A stretch of 64,000 bases of DNA from Durusdinium trenchii (Eukaryota > Sar > Dinophyceae > Suessiales > Symbiodiniaceae). Numbering within the stretch: position 1 is the stretch's first letter; each line of letters opens with the position of its first letter. The position numbers and the translations under genes are program-made. Positions 48,430-60,578 of this stretch are shown here, piece by piece. Where the stretch lies: the NCBI GenBank assembly GCA_963970005.1, contig CAXAMN010026694.1:988921-1052920 (forward strand), read 5' to 3'. The notes beneath the pieces are model-generated. The model ran no database searches, was not told where the DNA came from, and saw only the letters and a list, made by a program, of their open reading frames with translations.

Positions 48430-48680
48430 GACCTCAAAGCATTGCGTTTTAGACAGGTGTATGAAGGGGAAACTTCCGAATCCATCGCAGCAACAAAAGT
48501 TGCGGAGTTAGCCGTGCAAAATGTTTAGCAAATGGCTCAAGAGCAAGACAATGCGATGAAACGGTTGGAAGAGCAGCGAGAGCATTTCCAGCAACGGTTG
48601 GCTCAGGCAACTGTGGCTCACGAAAAGGCTGTTCAAGAGAGAGACGCCTTGGCAACAAATTGCGCAGAAGGCATTTAAAC
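48430..48680 (+). pseudogene. coiled-coil protein fragment
   Basis: The frame reads VAELAVQNV, a TAG, then MAQEQDNAMKRLEEQREHFQ and QERDALATNCAEG before another stop. The heptad pattern with Glu/Gln/Arg suits a coiled coil. With internal stops and no flanking frame it is either an exon with errors or a decayed gene piece. Confidence 0.35.
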
Positions 48681-48727
48681 TTCGAAAAATTGAAGTCTTT
48701 TCTTTCCTGGCCGAAGACTCAATCACA

Positions 48728-48790
48728 AGTAGCGCAAGATGACCTGTGCATTCTCTGCACACATGGCGTCCCCACCCGTGCCAAAAAAAC
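48728..48790 (-). repeat. dispersed T-tract motif, copy 6
   Basis: Reverse-complement copy with TGACCTGTGCATTCTCTGCA and ACCCGTGCCAAAAAAAC, most similar to the copy at 47520. Confidence 0.75.
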
Positions 48791-50500
48791 TTGGCAAAGT
48801 TGAAGTCAGAATCGCCATCTTGGTGAGCTCCAAGGGGTCACGACCCAAATCTGCAAGGGTTCAAGAGAACCACAAACAAGTTGGCAAGCAGCTGGCAGCT
48901 TGCAGCTCAGCAGCCAGGCTCAAAAGCCATGATGCTCAGGGATTCACCTTCTCTCTCTTCTGAACATCCTCCTTGCACTCCATGAGCTTGAATCCAGTGC
49001 TGCCAGGTTGCACTGATTGCAGCTGCAAAACGCCGCAAACTGACATTGGTACAACCATGTCTGGCAAGACGGGTTCAAAACACGGTGTTGAGTTCCCTTG
49101 CTGAGCTCTCTGTTCCACTACATGTGAGCCGATAGCAACTTCAAGGGAACCCCTGTGCACGGACAGAGTGAGGCTGCATACAATCGTGTTGCATGCCCAA
49201 TTGGCTGGATCCCAGGCGGGGACCTGAGTCCTTGTCTAGGAAGTGGGCGACTGCCCTGCCAGCCGTGTGCAAAGTGTACAGCAAATACCATCCTGAGCCT
49301 GTTTCACATGGGCACTGCACGACTTACTGGGGAGGCCCTCCGTGGCGAGACCGGTTTTGCTTGTGTTTTTGGACCCCAAAATGAAGGCCACAAATTCACC
49401 CGAAAATGCAATTTATCTTTGGACACATCAATGGCCAAACCCACGCCCAAGCCTTGTTAAGAATGGTTGAGCGAAGAATATTTGGAATGCCTTGGCGCAA
49501 GTGCCCCAGTGGGCTGCTCATGGCACGGGCGTCCTCAAGAGATTTCACTTAGGATGACGATTGTTAAAGCGTGGGACATATGGATGTCGTACGTCAATTG
49601 TCGTGGGTTCAATTCACAAAAGTCAGGACGTTCCCCTTTCTTGAGGACCAATTCTGAGAAACTGTTGCTTGCTTTGGCAAACATAGAGCCCTGAATTTAA
49701 TGGGGAAAAGATGTTGGTTCGCTGCATGCTTTCGTCCAATGATATATTGTTTGATTCTCGCCGAGAAAGTGCTCATATGATACAATGACAAGCGAGAAAC
49801 ATGCGCATGGTAGCAACCAATGCCCAGGTGACTATTCAAGCACTGCCGATAAATAGGATTCTCCCATATAGATGCTTGCTGGTGAGTTCTCTAGGAGTCG
49901 ATTTCAATGAGAAAGCTTTTGATAATTCTGCTTGCTGTGCGACCCATGCTTTGGCTCCAGAAGAAGCCCGTCATGAGGGTGGGAGCAAGCGCTGCTGGCG
50001 CTGAGCAGGAGAGTTTTCTTGCAGAACAAAGAATGCCTTGTGTGCCAGCATGCAGCCCTTATTGCTGTGCTTCCCACCTAAAAGTAGAATCACTATCGGT
50101 TGTGATGAAAGCAGACTTGACAATGGTCTGGTTAGTGCGGGACTTTGCAGGACTGATGATAGGTCCATGGCACCGGAGGCCACACATTCAAGCTTTGGAT
50201 GTGAATTCTGAAGGTACAAAGTGAGTGCAGATGATTGTGGGGTAGCATTGTGCGTTTCAGCGAGCTTCATGTTTCATCGAATGGATCCATCCGTTTGAGA
50301 CGGTGGCAGGAAAGTGTGCCATGTGAAGATTTCGCCACCTGTGGCGTCGACAGAGTCTCAGAACAGGTGAGCCGCGTATGGGGGCATCCTTGTTTAAAAT
50401 GATGTTCAACTCTGGCTTAGCTGAGGCCCAGTTCCAAAACAGACAGTTCCCAAAGAATGCTAAACAGCAGGCCGGTTGCAAGGATGCCTTGGATGCACGA
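48791..50500. other. interval without recognised genes
   Basis: Short frames on both strands only; none has a recognisable domain. The texture (lower repeat density, no element proteins) differs from the region to the left and suggests intron or intergenic host DNA. Confidence 0.5.
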
Positions 50501-50534
50501 GGTTGCTTGGTAGGCGACTTGCTGTGTTCCCTAT

Positions 50535-51060
50535 GTGCCACTTTTCAATCATGTAGGATACCAGCCTTACTGCCAGCAGGACTCCTACTTTGTTGTGGAA
50601 GACATGGGGGTCACCTTTGGTGTCCGCTTGGGAGGTGTTGACAGCGTGGCCTTGTATGGTTCAACACTGAGCGTGTCAGATTTTTCTAGGGTGCATTCAG
50701 TTTGCCATTGCTGCATGAGCAAGGAGTGGCAGATGGCCATGGAGAGTGCGGGGAGCTGTGCGCTGCTTTCGTACGCTTGGACCTTACTCGGCTCTGGTTG
50801 AGGGTGCTGACAGACCTAATGCTGATGGTCAAAAACCGAAAGTGCTCAGACTGTATATTGTTTTGATCTATTGATGCTTAAAGAGATGGATGGGATTTCT
50901 TGCCCAGGTCGACATCTTCCCACGCAGCTGGCGCAATCCCGACACTTCGCAGAAGGTGAGGGAGGAGACTTTAGCAGTGCAGTTTGTTGGACTCGATTTT
51001 TTTTTCCATGCATTCAAGCAGGTCTTCTGCTTTCTGCGCTCGCAGCCGATTCGGATGGTT
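50535..51060 (+). CDS. possible exons of an unassigned host gene
   Basis: Two plus-strand stretches have protein-like text: GYQPYCQQDSYFVVEDMGVT (50568-50640) and VDIFPRSWRNPDTSQKVREE with FVGLDFFFHAFKQ (50909-51020), the second preceded by a CCCAG acceptor-like site. I recognise no family. They could be consecutive exons. Confidence 0.3.
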
Positions 51061-51390
51061 CTCTCTGCCATGTGAGGTCGACTGGATGCAGCCATGCATG
51101 AAGCTTTCCTGCAAACTGAGTTGCTCCAGCAATCCTCAGGCCATGCAAACAGCTCAGCAGATCTGAGACGCTGAAAATGTGTATGATATAGTAATATAGT
51201 GGAGTAGGTAGTAGATTCTGGAGGACATGACTTGAGGCAGGAGGTGCAGGTTCAAGTTGATCAAGAAGTTGGCTGCGTTTCTGCCGCAAAAGCAAGCAAA
51301 AGGCTAGCTCTGGTTTTTGTCAGACCGTGCACAGTAACTGGACATGGGATGTTGCAAATCTTTTGTGTTTGGCTACTTTGATAGAACACA

Positions 51391-51440
51391 CACATACACA
51401 CACACACACATATATAATCATATATATATATATGTATAGA
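51391..51440. repeat. CA/TA microsatellite
   Basis: CACACACA runs followed by TATATATA runs. Confidence 0.95.
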
Positions 51441-51708
51441 AATGTAGTCCCATAGTGTGCCCGGCTATGCCTAGTTCACAAGACGTAAGCTTGGTGCCTT
51501 TACGCACTGTGGATTTGCCTACGCAGGCTTGCCGCTTTGGGCGTCAGGAGCCTGCGTTTCAGCTGCAGCAGTTGAAACCTCAGAGAAAGAACGATGGTGT
51601 TGGCGACATGCCAAACTTTTCCAAAATGCTCGAAGCTGGGACATGTGAAGTGTTTTTAGAGGTGCTCATTCCCAAGGAGTATCCTCAAACTATGGTGAGG
51701 GAAATGCA

Positions 51709-52203
51709 ATGCTTGAGCAGTATTTCGGTGTTTGCTTGTTGAAAAGGCTTGTCTTTGGGCAAGATGGTACTATGTACATTGTACATTATCTTCAGCTTTC
51801 AAAAGAATCCTTGGTTCCGCAATGCTTTGCACCAAGGTCTCCCGACACAACATCGTTGTGGCCAACTGTGGTGACTGCAGATGCGCAGGGACGCACAAGA
51901 AGTGACTGTGATCCTGTCAATTTCATGAAGTCCACCAAGACGGTGCCACAAGATCCCATATGGCCCATGTGTCTTGAATGTTTGCTCGTCTTAGTTGGCC
52001 AAATGCACATTGCTTATAGAGCTTTTGGGCCGCAAATTAACAACCAGCACAATCACATGAAGGAGGTGGTAGATGTGCCGTGGCATTTCGCTTGGATGAA
52101 GGTCTTGGAGGAGCAGGGAGCCGCTCAAGAGCTCTCTTCCGACCACAACGTCCAGAACGCAACGCCGGAGGACGGGACAACGACTGAAATAGACTTTCAG
52201 TAA
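51709..52203 (+). CDS. unassigned C-terminal coding stretch
   Basis: A 164-codon frame with balanced composition (PQDPIWPMCLECLLVLVGQM, KEVVDVPWHFAWMKVLEE) ending in TAA. No family is recognised. The start is uncertain; upstream text in another frame (51455-51700, PNFSKMLEAGTCEVFLEVLI) could be an earlier exon. Moderate chance of being the last exon of a host gene. Confidence 0.4.
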   Translation: MLEQYFGVCLLKRLVFGQDGTMYIVHYLQLSKESLVPQCFAPRSPDTTSLWPTVVTADAQGRTRSDCDPVNFMKSTKTVPQDPIWPMCLECLLVLVGQMHIAYRAFGPQINNQHNHMKEVVDVPWHFAWMKVLEEQGAAQELSSDHNVQNATPEDGTTTEIDFQ

Positions 52204-52310
52204 CGAAACGCTTTGCCCAAAGCAAGCAAGGAAGCGCATCTCACAGAGAATACAAGTAGATTCGTAGATCTGACATATAATTGGCCTTTTCAAGGATATA
52301 GGATATTGCT

Positions 52311-52355
52311 CTCTCTCTCTCTCTCACTCTCTCTCTCTCTCACTCTCCCCCTCTG
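52311..52355. repeat. CT microsatellite
   Basis: CTCTCT runs interrupted by CACT. Confidence 0.95.
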
Positions 52356-52774
52356 GCTCTCTGTTGGTTGTGAGTAGTGATGACTTGGAGCTGCCTGCTT
52401 GCCTTCTTTTGTTCCTTTGTCAGAGCGAGCCAGTCGCTTTGCATGCAGGAGCTCCGGCGCGTGCTGGCGGCAGGTGGTACCGAACCTTCCATCTCTGCAT
52501 GGGCAGCACTACTTTGTACATGTTGTTTGGCTTTGGTAGCACTGCACCACCTTCCAAGTGTGCTTTTGGGCTAACTAGCATGCTGGTACGTTTCCAAGAT
52601 GTTTCAAGTGCCTGTCTTTTGTTTCATGACAGCACTGGGCGAAGGTACCATCACTCCTGACCAGCGTGTCACCATTGCGGGTGCACCTGGGCGCTTGGCC
52701 CGCGCCCCAGCCTTTCTGATGGCCACCAACCTAAAAGAAATACTAGCCTGTCAGCAGATATTGCTTGTATTTTC

Positions 52775-52860
52775 TAGCCCACCCTAACCCTTACTTAATT
52801 ATGTAGGCGCCTGCTTAATTAAAAAGGGACAAACGTGATTGCTCCTAGCTACTTAAGCTT
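52775..52860 (+). repeat. TTAATTA/GTAGGCGCCT dispersed repeat, copy 1
   Basis: ACTTAATTATGTAGGCGCCT, then TGCTCCTAGCTACTTAAGC. Similar text is at 55497-55520 and 63745-63830, so this is a third dispersed repeat family limited to the right part of the window. Confidence 0.6.
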
Positions 52861-53214
52861 CTACATATGGACTCAGGATAGCGCTCGCACTGTTCATGTG
52901 GTTCCTAGTTTTTTGGGGAACCTTGCTGTACCTTTCCTATCCCCACTAGGCTTTTCTGATGCAAGCCAGCCACGGTAGCTATAAAGGGTGTTTTGGACAA
53001 GTGCAACATAAAAGGACACTGGAGCAGCCATGCTAACTGCTAGCAACCCCAGACACTTGGCAGTATTGTATGCAGATCGAACATATTGGGGGGCTGCCCT
53101 TATGCTCAAGAAAGCAGTTGAGGCTACGACGCGAGCGTTTGGAGATGCCTGGGCCAAGCAACAGGCCAGGCATGTCACAAAATCCTTCAGCTGCGCACTG
53201 GACTTCATCAGGGG

Positions 53215-53410
53215 CCTCCTGAGAAGCACATCATCACAGCCATTCCAGAGGTGCGAAGCATACCGCCTGGACACCCAGAGACGCCCAACACCGGTTCCAC
53301 CGGTAGAGACTTCGGCTTCTCGTTTCAGGCGACGCCCCGAACAGCGCTTCCTGCTGCTAGCCTCGGATGGCGTCTTCGGCTTTATGTCGCTCGGCGAAAT
53401 CAGAGAGCGC
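53215..53410 (+). pseudogene. PP2C-type protein phosphatase fragment
   Basis: One frame contains EKHIITAIPEVRSI and another EQRFLLLASDGVFGFMSLGE. In PP2C phosphatases an xPEV stretch is followed about 15-20 residues later by FL.LASDGxW..., where the Asp binds metal. Here Trp is replaced by Phe, and the two parts are in different frames without an obvious intron. A decayed or mis-sequenced fragment is likely. The rest of the phosphatase was not found nearby. Confidence 0.45.
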
Positions 53411-54014
53411 CTTGAAAGGCCCTTTTCAAGGCCGCCGAAGGCCTTGAAAGACCCTGCTGGTATTTTATTTTCCGCCTTTTCAGCTTCACTTGGCTTTGAC
53501 CCCTGAGAAACTAAAATGTTCATACATTTTCATGGCAGAAAGATCATAGAGTGATCTCAGATCTCCGAGTTCTCGATGATTCTGCAAACACTGTTCATAC
53601 ACAGCTCTCGAGCTCCCCTGTGATGTGATTTTCTGATCAGAACGATTTTTTTGGCAGATTTTTGGTTCTTAGCTTTGGCCAGGTCATCACAAGAAGTGGT
53701 CTCCCTGTCACTGAACCCAGATTGATATATCAAGAAGATACACAGATTGTCGCACAAGATTACATGCAAGCAAGACAAACAGTCACAAACTTCGCATCCA
53801 GGTGTGTGGCTACAGCGAGTCAACTACCGCCTGTTGCTCCGCTTTCCAGTCTTTCCCACGCGATCGTTTGCTCTGCAAGGCCCTCAGGTATTTTGAGCAA
53901 CACAGAGAAAACCGACGCTTCAAGCAGTATCTAGTGACACGGTGTAGCCATTTCAGCATGTTGGAAAATCCGAACTTTCCCGCGCCCAAGCACGGCAAGT
54001 TGGTATTTTTTTAA

Positions 54015-57000
54015 AATAATTGGTTTGCCTTGAAGGGGATTGACGTCCAGCTGCATTCACCAGGCTGTTGCACGGCGCAGCGACGACAACTGCACCTGCC
54101 TAGTGGTGGACCTTCCAAGAGTCGGAGGTCCCAGTTGTGAAAAATCTGGAAGGTCGTTTGATTGTTCCCCAGATAGCTGAAAGCTTTTTGGGGGTTCTTA
54201 CTTCTCAATGACTTTTGATGCCAATGTAACTTTTTGGTGTCAGATCAGGTCAGCTGAGGTCAGCTGCCTGTCTTGTTGGGCGTTTTTGATCGTTTTTGAT
54301 TTGTTTTTCTCCCCTGATGTCTAGCTCGGGATGGAACTGGAGGCCCAGAGTCTGGCGTTTGTTCGCGTTTGCCATGACCATTGGCTGTGCAACCACGCCC
54401 AGGTGGATGGAACACCGAACGTGCCAAGCCTGAGGTCCGAGACCAGGCGACCTGAAACGCTTTTGAAGTGCCACAGCAAAGTGATATAAAAGGGTTTCAC
54501 GGTTTCACCTGAGAACAAACCAGCTGACCCCGGCCTGTATCAAGTGTATTTCGACTCAGGGCTTGTGAATTGGCGTAAGATGGACCGGGCTTGCGAGGCC
54601 AAACTGGGTGAACTCTGAGATGCAGGAAGAGGTCGAAGATCCGGGCTGTGTCGTCATTATTGTCGCTTCGGTATGTTAGCTCAGATAAGCTTGGAGCCTA
54701 CTTGCAGAGATCAGGATCAGACGCACACAATGTGTTCTCCAACACTCAGTTTATGTGGGTAGCTTTGATTGGATGAGCTTCAGTATCTACATGCAAGACA
54801 GGTGGAGAGCATCAAAATGTCAGCGTCCAATGGCATGCCTGAGCCTAAATCAACCTGGTGGTCATGCGCAGTAAGTATCAGGTGGTTGATCGTTCCAAGA
54901 GCTAGAGCTACAACAATTGGCAGAACTCATGCCACGTCATCACCTTGAATCCAAACGATCCTCATTGTCGATTCTTTCCAGATCCTCGTTGCCGCGTTTG
55001 GATGCTTCGTGGGCTCTGGCTCTTGAAGAGGGCTCTTGGACGACCAGAATGTCCAAGGCCTCCAGCCCACACCAAGATCGAGGAGGATGCCTCTCTTGTC
55101 AGGAGGGCTTTTTCGCTTTTTGCCTCTCTCAAGCACAAATGTTAAAACAGATCTTTGTCACGTAGGTTTGGCACCAAAAAAGTAGTGTTTCACTTATTCT
55201 GCATTTGTACTCTCATCCCCAATGATGGGCTTTTGAACCCCTCAGCTTGTATGCGAACTGTTTGCAGGCCGAAACAAGGGAGATTAGATGATCATTCGAA
55301 TGGTGTCAGGTGCGGCGGATGTCGGCATGATTAAACTTGTAATGAGGGTTTTGAGTTTTGAGGGAAGCCTTGAAAGAAAGAAAACTCCAATGATCCTGAA
55401 AGTTGTTTTCTTAGGATGAATTTTGCTTGTATTAGGTTGGAGGCCGTTGCTGTTAGAAACAAGGAAAAAAGGAGGGGGCAGGCTGATAGGTGCGGTTTAA
55501 GTAGCTAGCCCTACTAGGCGCCAGGTGCAGGGCTCAGGCTTCAAGGAAGCTCCCCTCACTGAAGGCTCAGGTGGGGGGGGAGCTTGCTTGAAGCCTGAGC
55601 CTTAATGATTTGGTTTCACTCTTTGGGGGATTTGGTTTCAGATTTATCAGCCAAATTCTTCATGCTTCTGGCTTGCCCTTGGTCTCTGATGTTGATAAAT
55701 TGATCCAGCCCTCGCACATCAGAGAAAAGACAAGAAACATTTTGGCCGTGAATGTAGCACCCGTATTGGATTCTTAGTCCGGTTGTTGACCTGACCCGCC
55801 TCAGGCACAAAGAGGGCTTGAAGGAAGCTTGTGGCTCAAACATGACCTTCCGAGCACGAGGATTCAATATTCCGCATGCTAAGGATTCGGATCGAACATC
55901 CATCCCTTCTTCCCCAACCGCACCAGAGGAGGCCAGGACTTGAAGCTGAAGCCGAGGGAATTTTACCAGGACGAGGAACAGCTGTCCAGCGGTGGAAAAA
56001 AGGCAGTTTCTGGGTTCCATATCAGTTCCATATCGGTTCCATGAGAGTTGAAATGAGTGAGACTTTTCTGTCGCCTGAGGTTTGTTGGTGTCCATGGTGC
56101 CGGTGTCCAAGAACAGCGACAAAGAGTGAGTCGAGACGACATGCCATGGCCAATTTCAGCTTACTTCGGCAGCGGCCACTGCTCTTGTGACCCCAAACTC
56201 TGATCCCAGTATACAAGCTTGGGTATGGTGTTGAGGTTGGGGGATGAATCAAGAAGGCTGGATGGAAAGTGAGTGCTGGGATGGCATTTGTGGACTTCAA
56301 GACGTGCATTTTTAAAGCTCATTCGGAGACGCATTTTTCCTTTGAGGTGTTTCCTTTCAGTGGTTTCCAGATGTTCGCAAGGCGAAGCGGAAAACCGCGT
56401 CCTGGGCTCCTTCGAGAGATGGAGGCCTCGGTGAAAAGACCTCAAATCGCAAGTCTTGACACCTCAAAGAATCAGAGAGACCTGGAGGTTTCACCTCAAG
56501 GCTGATGGAGGTTGCAAGCATGTTGTAGTTTCACCTGATTCTGCTGAAGGCTCCACATGCATGAACACCACTTCGACCGACTTGCTGTGGCTTATGCCGC
56601 GGATGAGATCGTTCCATGCTACTGGTGTTGCAGACCGTTCCCGCCTCAATGGGGCATCAACACCACCTGATTGCATATGTCAGAGCAAGCTGGAGTTGGG
56701 GCTTTCACCGCGTTGCAGGGTGTGATTTTAGGTTGTGCAATCACTTGTTCTTCACTGTCTTCACTTATATACATAAACTCTAAGAACTGCGAACTCGTGG
56801 CTCTTGAGCTGTGTCATCCAAGGTGCGTGACAAAGAGAGGTCAGCACAAAAACTCGTAGAGACCTTAGCGATGTGGCGACGTCTCAAGATTCTTCTCTGT
56901 TCCATAAGCGGCCAAGGAATCGCCTTCCATTCTGGGGCTCCCATGAACGGGTTTGCCGGGAAAACCCTAGCAAACCTGTTTTGCCCGGGCAGGTGCACAT

Positions 57001-57380
57001 ACGCACTTTCGATTTCTTCGCTGCGCGGGTCCACCGTTCTGTCGTTCCAGGCCCGCAGCTCTGAAGGTTCTCAGACATCGAGTGGAGAATGGCGCTGGGG
57101 GAGCCAGGTCGGACGTCTTGGACCAAAATTGCGGTTCGACTTTCTTTACCCGACCCCCTTGCCTCTGACAGACCCTAGCTAAACAAGAAGACCTTTCTTT
57201 ACGATCAGATTCTTGTTGACGGTACTGCGGTCGTGGCGTTCTTTGGATGTTCTTTTGAGGCACCACGAAGGTCTCGCAAAGGACTTGCCGGAGTCCATGA
57301 AGGCCACGGTTTCTCTCAGTGGTGCGGTAACGTTGGAACCGTCGTGCGCTCATGGCATAGTGAGCTAGGTGTGGTAAGGG
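54015..57380. other. interval without recognised genes
   Basis: Only short frames with no recognisable domain on either strand. A C/T- and G-rich word pair (AGGCTTCAAGGAAGC at 55537 and GCTTGAAGCCTGAGCC at 55588) forms an inverted repeat near 55525-55600. Some stretches may be exons, but none can be defended. Confidence 0.45.
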
Positions 57381-57394
57381 ATGAATTGGGATGG

Positions 57395-57665
57395 ATTCCG
57401 CAACTGGGATTCTGCAACTGTTGGGATTCCGCAACCGGGATTCCGCAGCAGTTCGAGCAGCAAGCACAGGCCCCAAGCATCCAAGCAAAAAGCAAAAACC
57501 GGGGTGGGGTGGTGGGTGGGAATCTCAGTTTTAGAACACCAATTGCAGAATCTGACTCTCCAGTTTCAGAATACCAGTTTCAGAATACCAGTTTCAGAAT
57601 CCAAGTTGCAGAACCCTAGTTTCGGAATACAAGTTTCAGCCCCAGTTTCAGAATCCGACCCATTA
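57395..57665 (+). repeat. GGGATTCCGCAAC and CAGTTTCAGAATAC tandem repeats
   Basis: Two short arrays lie close together: GGGATTCCGCAAC-type units (57395-57450) and about seven 14-15-base units close to CCAGTTTCAGAATAC (57560-57660). The peptides in overlapping frames are repeat products. Confidence 0.85.
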
Positions 57666-58571
57666 GTTTTCGAAAATGGCTCTAACCGTATGAGTTGTTG
57701 GTATTGCTTTTGCACATCGGCCATGTTTGGCTTTCGATGCTTTACGTGGGAGTTTACATTGAGGGTTGGACCCGTGTGACCTGCATAATTCAGCGCTGGA
57801 TCATAAAAGATGGTTTGCCTGGAAGCATGAGAGCTGCTTTCTGGCCAAGAGGGGCATTTAAGATGTTTTTCACTCAGCGAGCAACTTGCACTTGATCTCT
57901 GCCTGCACCCATGACTGAACGAAAGCAGACAATAGACTTCTAGATTTCCAAACCGTTGTAATCTAGCTATTTCAGGTACTCTGTCACCAGAGTTTCGAGA
58001 TCTTCGAGACTCGTGCCATGCTCAGACATCGGACACACGCGAGCTTTGCTGAGCAGATGAAAGTGCAAACTGGGCCTGTTTGAATTTGATGGCTTCACTT
58101 TAAACATCTTTAAACTGTTTGGCTGAAAAAGATTCACACCGATCGCTGATCTCATTTTGATTCGCAGGAACGACTTGCGTGAGCTGCGCAAGCTTTCAGT
58201 TCCAGGCAATTCTCAACTTGGCTGTGCAAGCAGCGCAAGATGTGGATCGTCTTGTCAAAGGTGGTGAAGTCCCCGCTGCCAGAGCCTATGATGCGCAGCC
58301 TCCTGTGCAACATCGAACGTCTACAGGCGGGTTCAACGCGCTTTCCAGATTTGGTGCTGTACAAATGGCCCGATGATCAGGTCCTGATCAGACGTAGTCT
58401 TCCTTGCCATGCTGGTCACATGTGATAAGAGAATGAGCTGAGGAGTTTGTTATCATGTGCTTTCAAGATCCATGAAGAACAACGCACACTGCCGGTGCCT
58501 GACAGGCAGCGATAAACGCGCCCATGGGTTGGCGTCTGAGCTTGACAGGATCTCACACAGCTCGGCCGTTT

Positions 58572-58682
58572 GTTCCTAGTAGCTTCTTGTTACTAGTAGT
58601 AATGCCAGGAGGTACTATATAGTAGCTTCTTGCTCCTAGTAGCTATGCCCTTGTTCCTAGCAGCTTCTTGTTCCTAGTTCAA
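58572..58682 (+). repeat. CTAGTAGCTTCTTGTTC tandem repeat
   Basis: Four degenerate copies of a ~25-base unit built on GTTCCTAGTAGCTTCTTG. Confidence 0.8.
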
Positions 58683-60570
58683 TTTTCGAGAGACGTGCCC
58701 TGCGCGTGGCTTTGCCGGCTTTGTTTGCAGAGTTGTATTGTAGTATTCCGCTTGCTGAGGCACAGACGTGTGGAGAAACCACAGGCATCGAGTTGAAGAG
58801 ATACGGACAGTATTGTGTGGACTTGAAAAGAAACTTCTTGAGTCAGTGTTGTTGTCAGTGTTGTAGTTAAACTGATGTCGTGAGGTTGAGTGATTTGGCG
58901 TAGTCTTCCACAGAAAGTAGCGATGGTTGTCTCAGCGAATCTTAAAAGTGTGAGATCCTATCATCGAGAGCAGTGAAGCAGCGAGTAGAATTCAGCAGAC
59001 ACTATTTAAACATGGCGAGATTCGTTTCGCAGGTGCGTCAGGAGACCTCTGAAAGGGACGCAGGTTCCTGCCTCAAAGCAGCAGGGCTTGCAGAAGTTCT
59101 TAACCATGCATAGTGCTTTGCAATTGATTTGCTTCAAAACTGGCTGGTGGCAGATTCTCATTACACTCTTCTGTGGTGGTTCCAGGACCGCGCCGACCCA
59201 GGCGTGCCCTTTGAAAAGGCCAGTGATCTTGGTATGTCAGAATCCCACATGAGACAGCTGCTCTTCACTGCTAGCAAGCTTTTCAGCTTTACATTGAGCT
59301 GGACATCCCGGAAGATCTGAAGGAGATTCCTCTTCTGAAGAAGAGCTAAAGGGTCAGAAAAAGTATATATCATTTCGGGTTTACTCCAATGGTTTTGTGC
59401 ATTCAGCTGTCTTCTTTTTGCTGTCAGGTACATTTCAACTACTTGCCACGAGGTGGCAGAGGTATTTTGGCATTCAACTGAATTCTTGGCTACCCTTATT
59501 TATCATCCTATTGTAACCCATTGTTTGTTGCAAACGAATGTGCTTCAACACTTGCGCACAAATCCTCTGCTTACCTGGCAACGCTGCTCTTGCTCTCCGA
59601 TTGGGAGCGTGTGCAGTTCCCTGGATGCAGAGAGTGTTGGGAGGGTGTTGAAACGTATAAGGAAACTGATAAAGTAGGACGTCCCACCACCAATACTGTT
59701 GAGTGAAGCCAGGTGGTATCGATCATGCGTACGTCGGCTTGTCCTTATTCACCAGAGAGTAGGTTTTAAACATTTTTCAATGTGCACAAATTCTCACTTG
59801 GATTCGTTAGATGCTGTAGGTCTGCCTGATTTTCAAGCACATTGAGATAGCTGTCGCGGTGACGTCTTTGTAAAGCTGAGTTCTGCTTCTAGTTCCTTCT
59901 CGCAGCCGCATCTCATGTAAGCGTGTTTGTGTAAGCCGGCTTCATCTTCAAGTGGCAAATCAGCCGTGCCCGAGGTGATGTATTGAATTCTGAAGCTTCG
60001 CAAAGAAGAGGCGAGGTACTGAGTGTCGTGGGTGCTTGTCAGACGTCGAGGACTTTTGAAGGCCTCCAGGTTCCAAGGGAGTGAGGTGTTTTCGAATAAA
60101 GATTTGACTGGTCAAATATATCATGCTGGAAGCATTTACTTGTCAGAGTCCAATCTTGTTTCTGTTCTGCCATGGAGGACAGATTCACACGGCAGCCTCC
60201 ACAAAACAATGTACTTTTGGCTTTGGACCGTGGTGTCCACACTGTTCAAGTGAATCTGCGGTTCATAATTTGGTTGGAGATAAGCTGAGTGGAGACAAAC
60301 TCTCCAGAGCTTTGGTGACTTTCTGCAAGCACGGGTAATTGGTGCCAACGTGCCAGGTGTAGCATGGTATAGTAGTTTGCATGCGGCAGCAATTCGGCAT
60401 TAAGCTGCCCGCTGGGCATACAATGGGGTCACGGATATGACGTGCCGGACAGTCCCGACCTTTAAAGATCAAGGAGCGGAAAGGGGCGTTGAGAGGGACA
60501 GAGGCAGAGTAGGAATGATGATGGGATAGGCAACAAGACATTCCACTAATCTGCGCTTAGAGTGTTTGCT
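58683..60570. other. interval without recognised genes
   Basis: No defensible frame or RNA gene seen. Confidence 0.45.
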
Positions 60571-60578
60571 ATCCCGTA

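Noticed and set aside
52894..53523. 209-codon minus-strand frame opposite the PP2C-like text
   Set aside because: No domain; the plus strand carries the LLLASDG signature, so the minus frame is a shadow.
58240..58425. Possible VRR-NUC-like text (RFPDLVLYKWPDD)
   Set aside because: Only a weak resemblance over ~10 residues; the following catalytic Lys/Glu pattern is absent.
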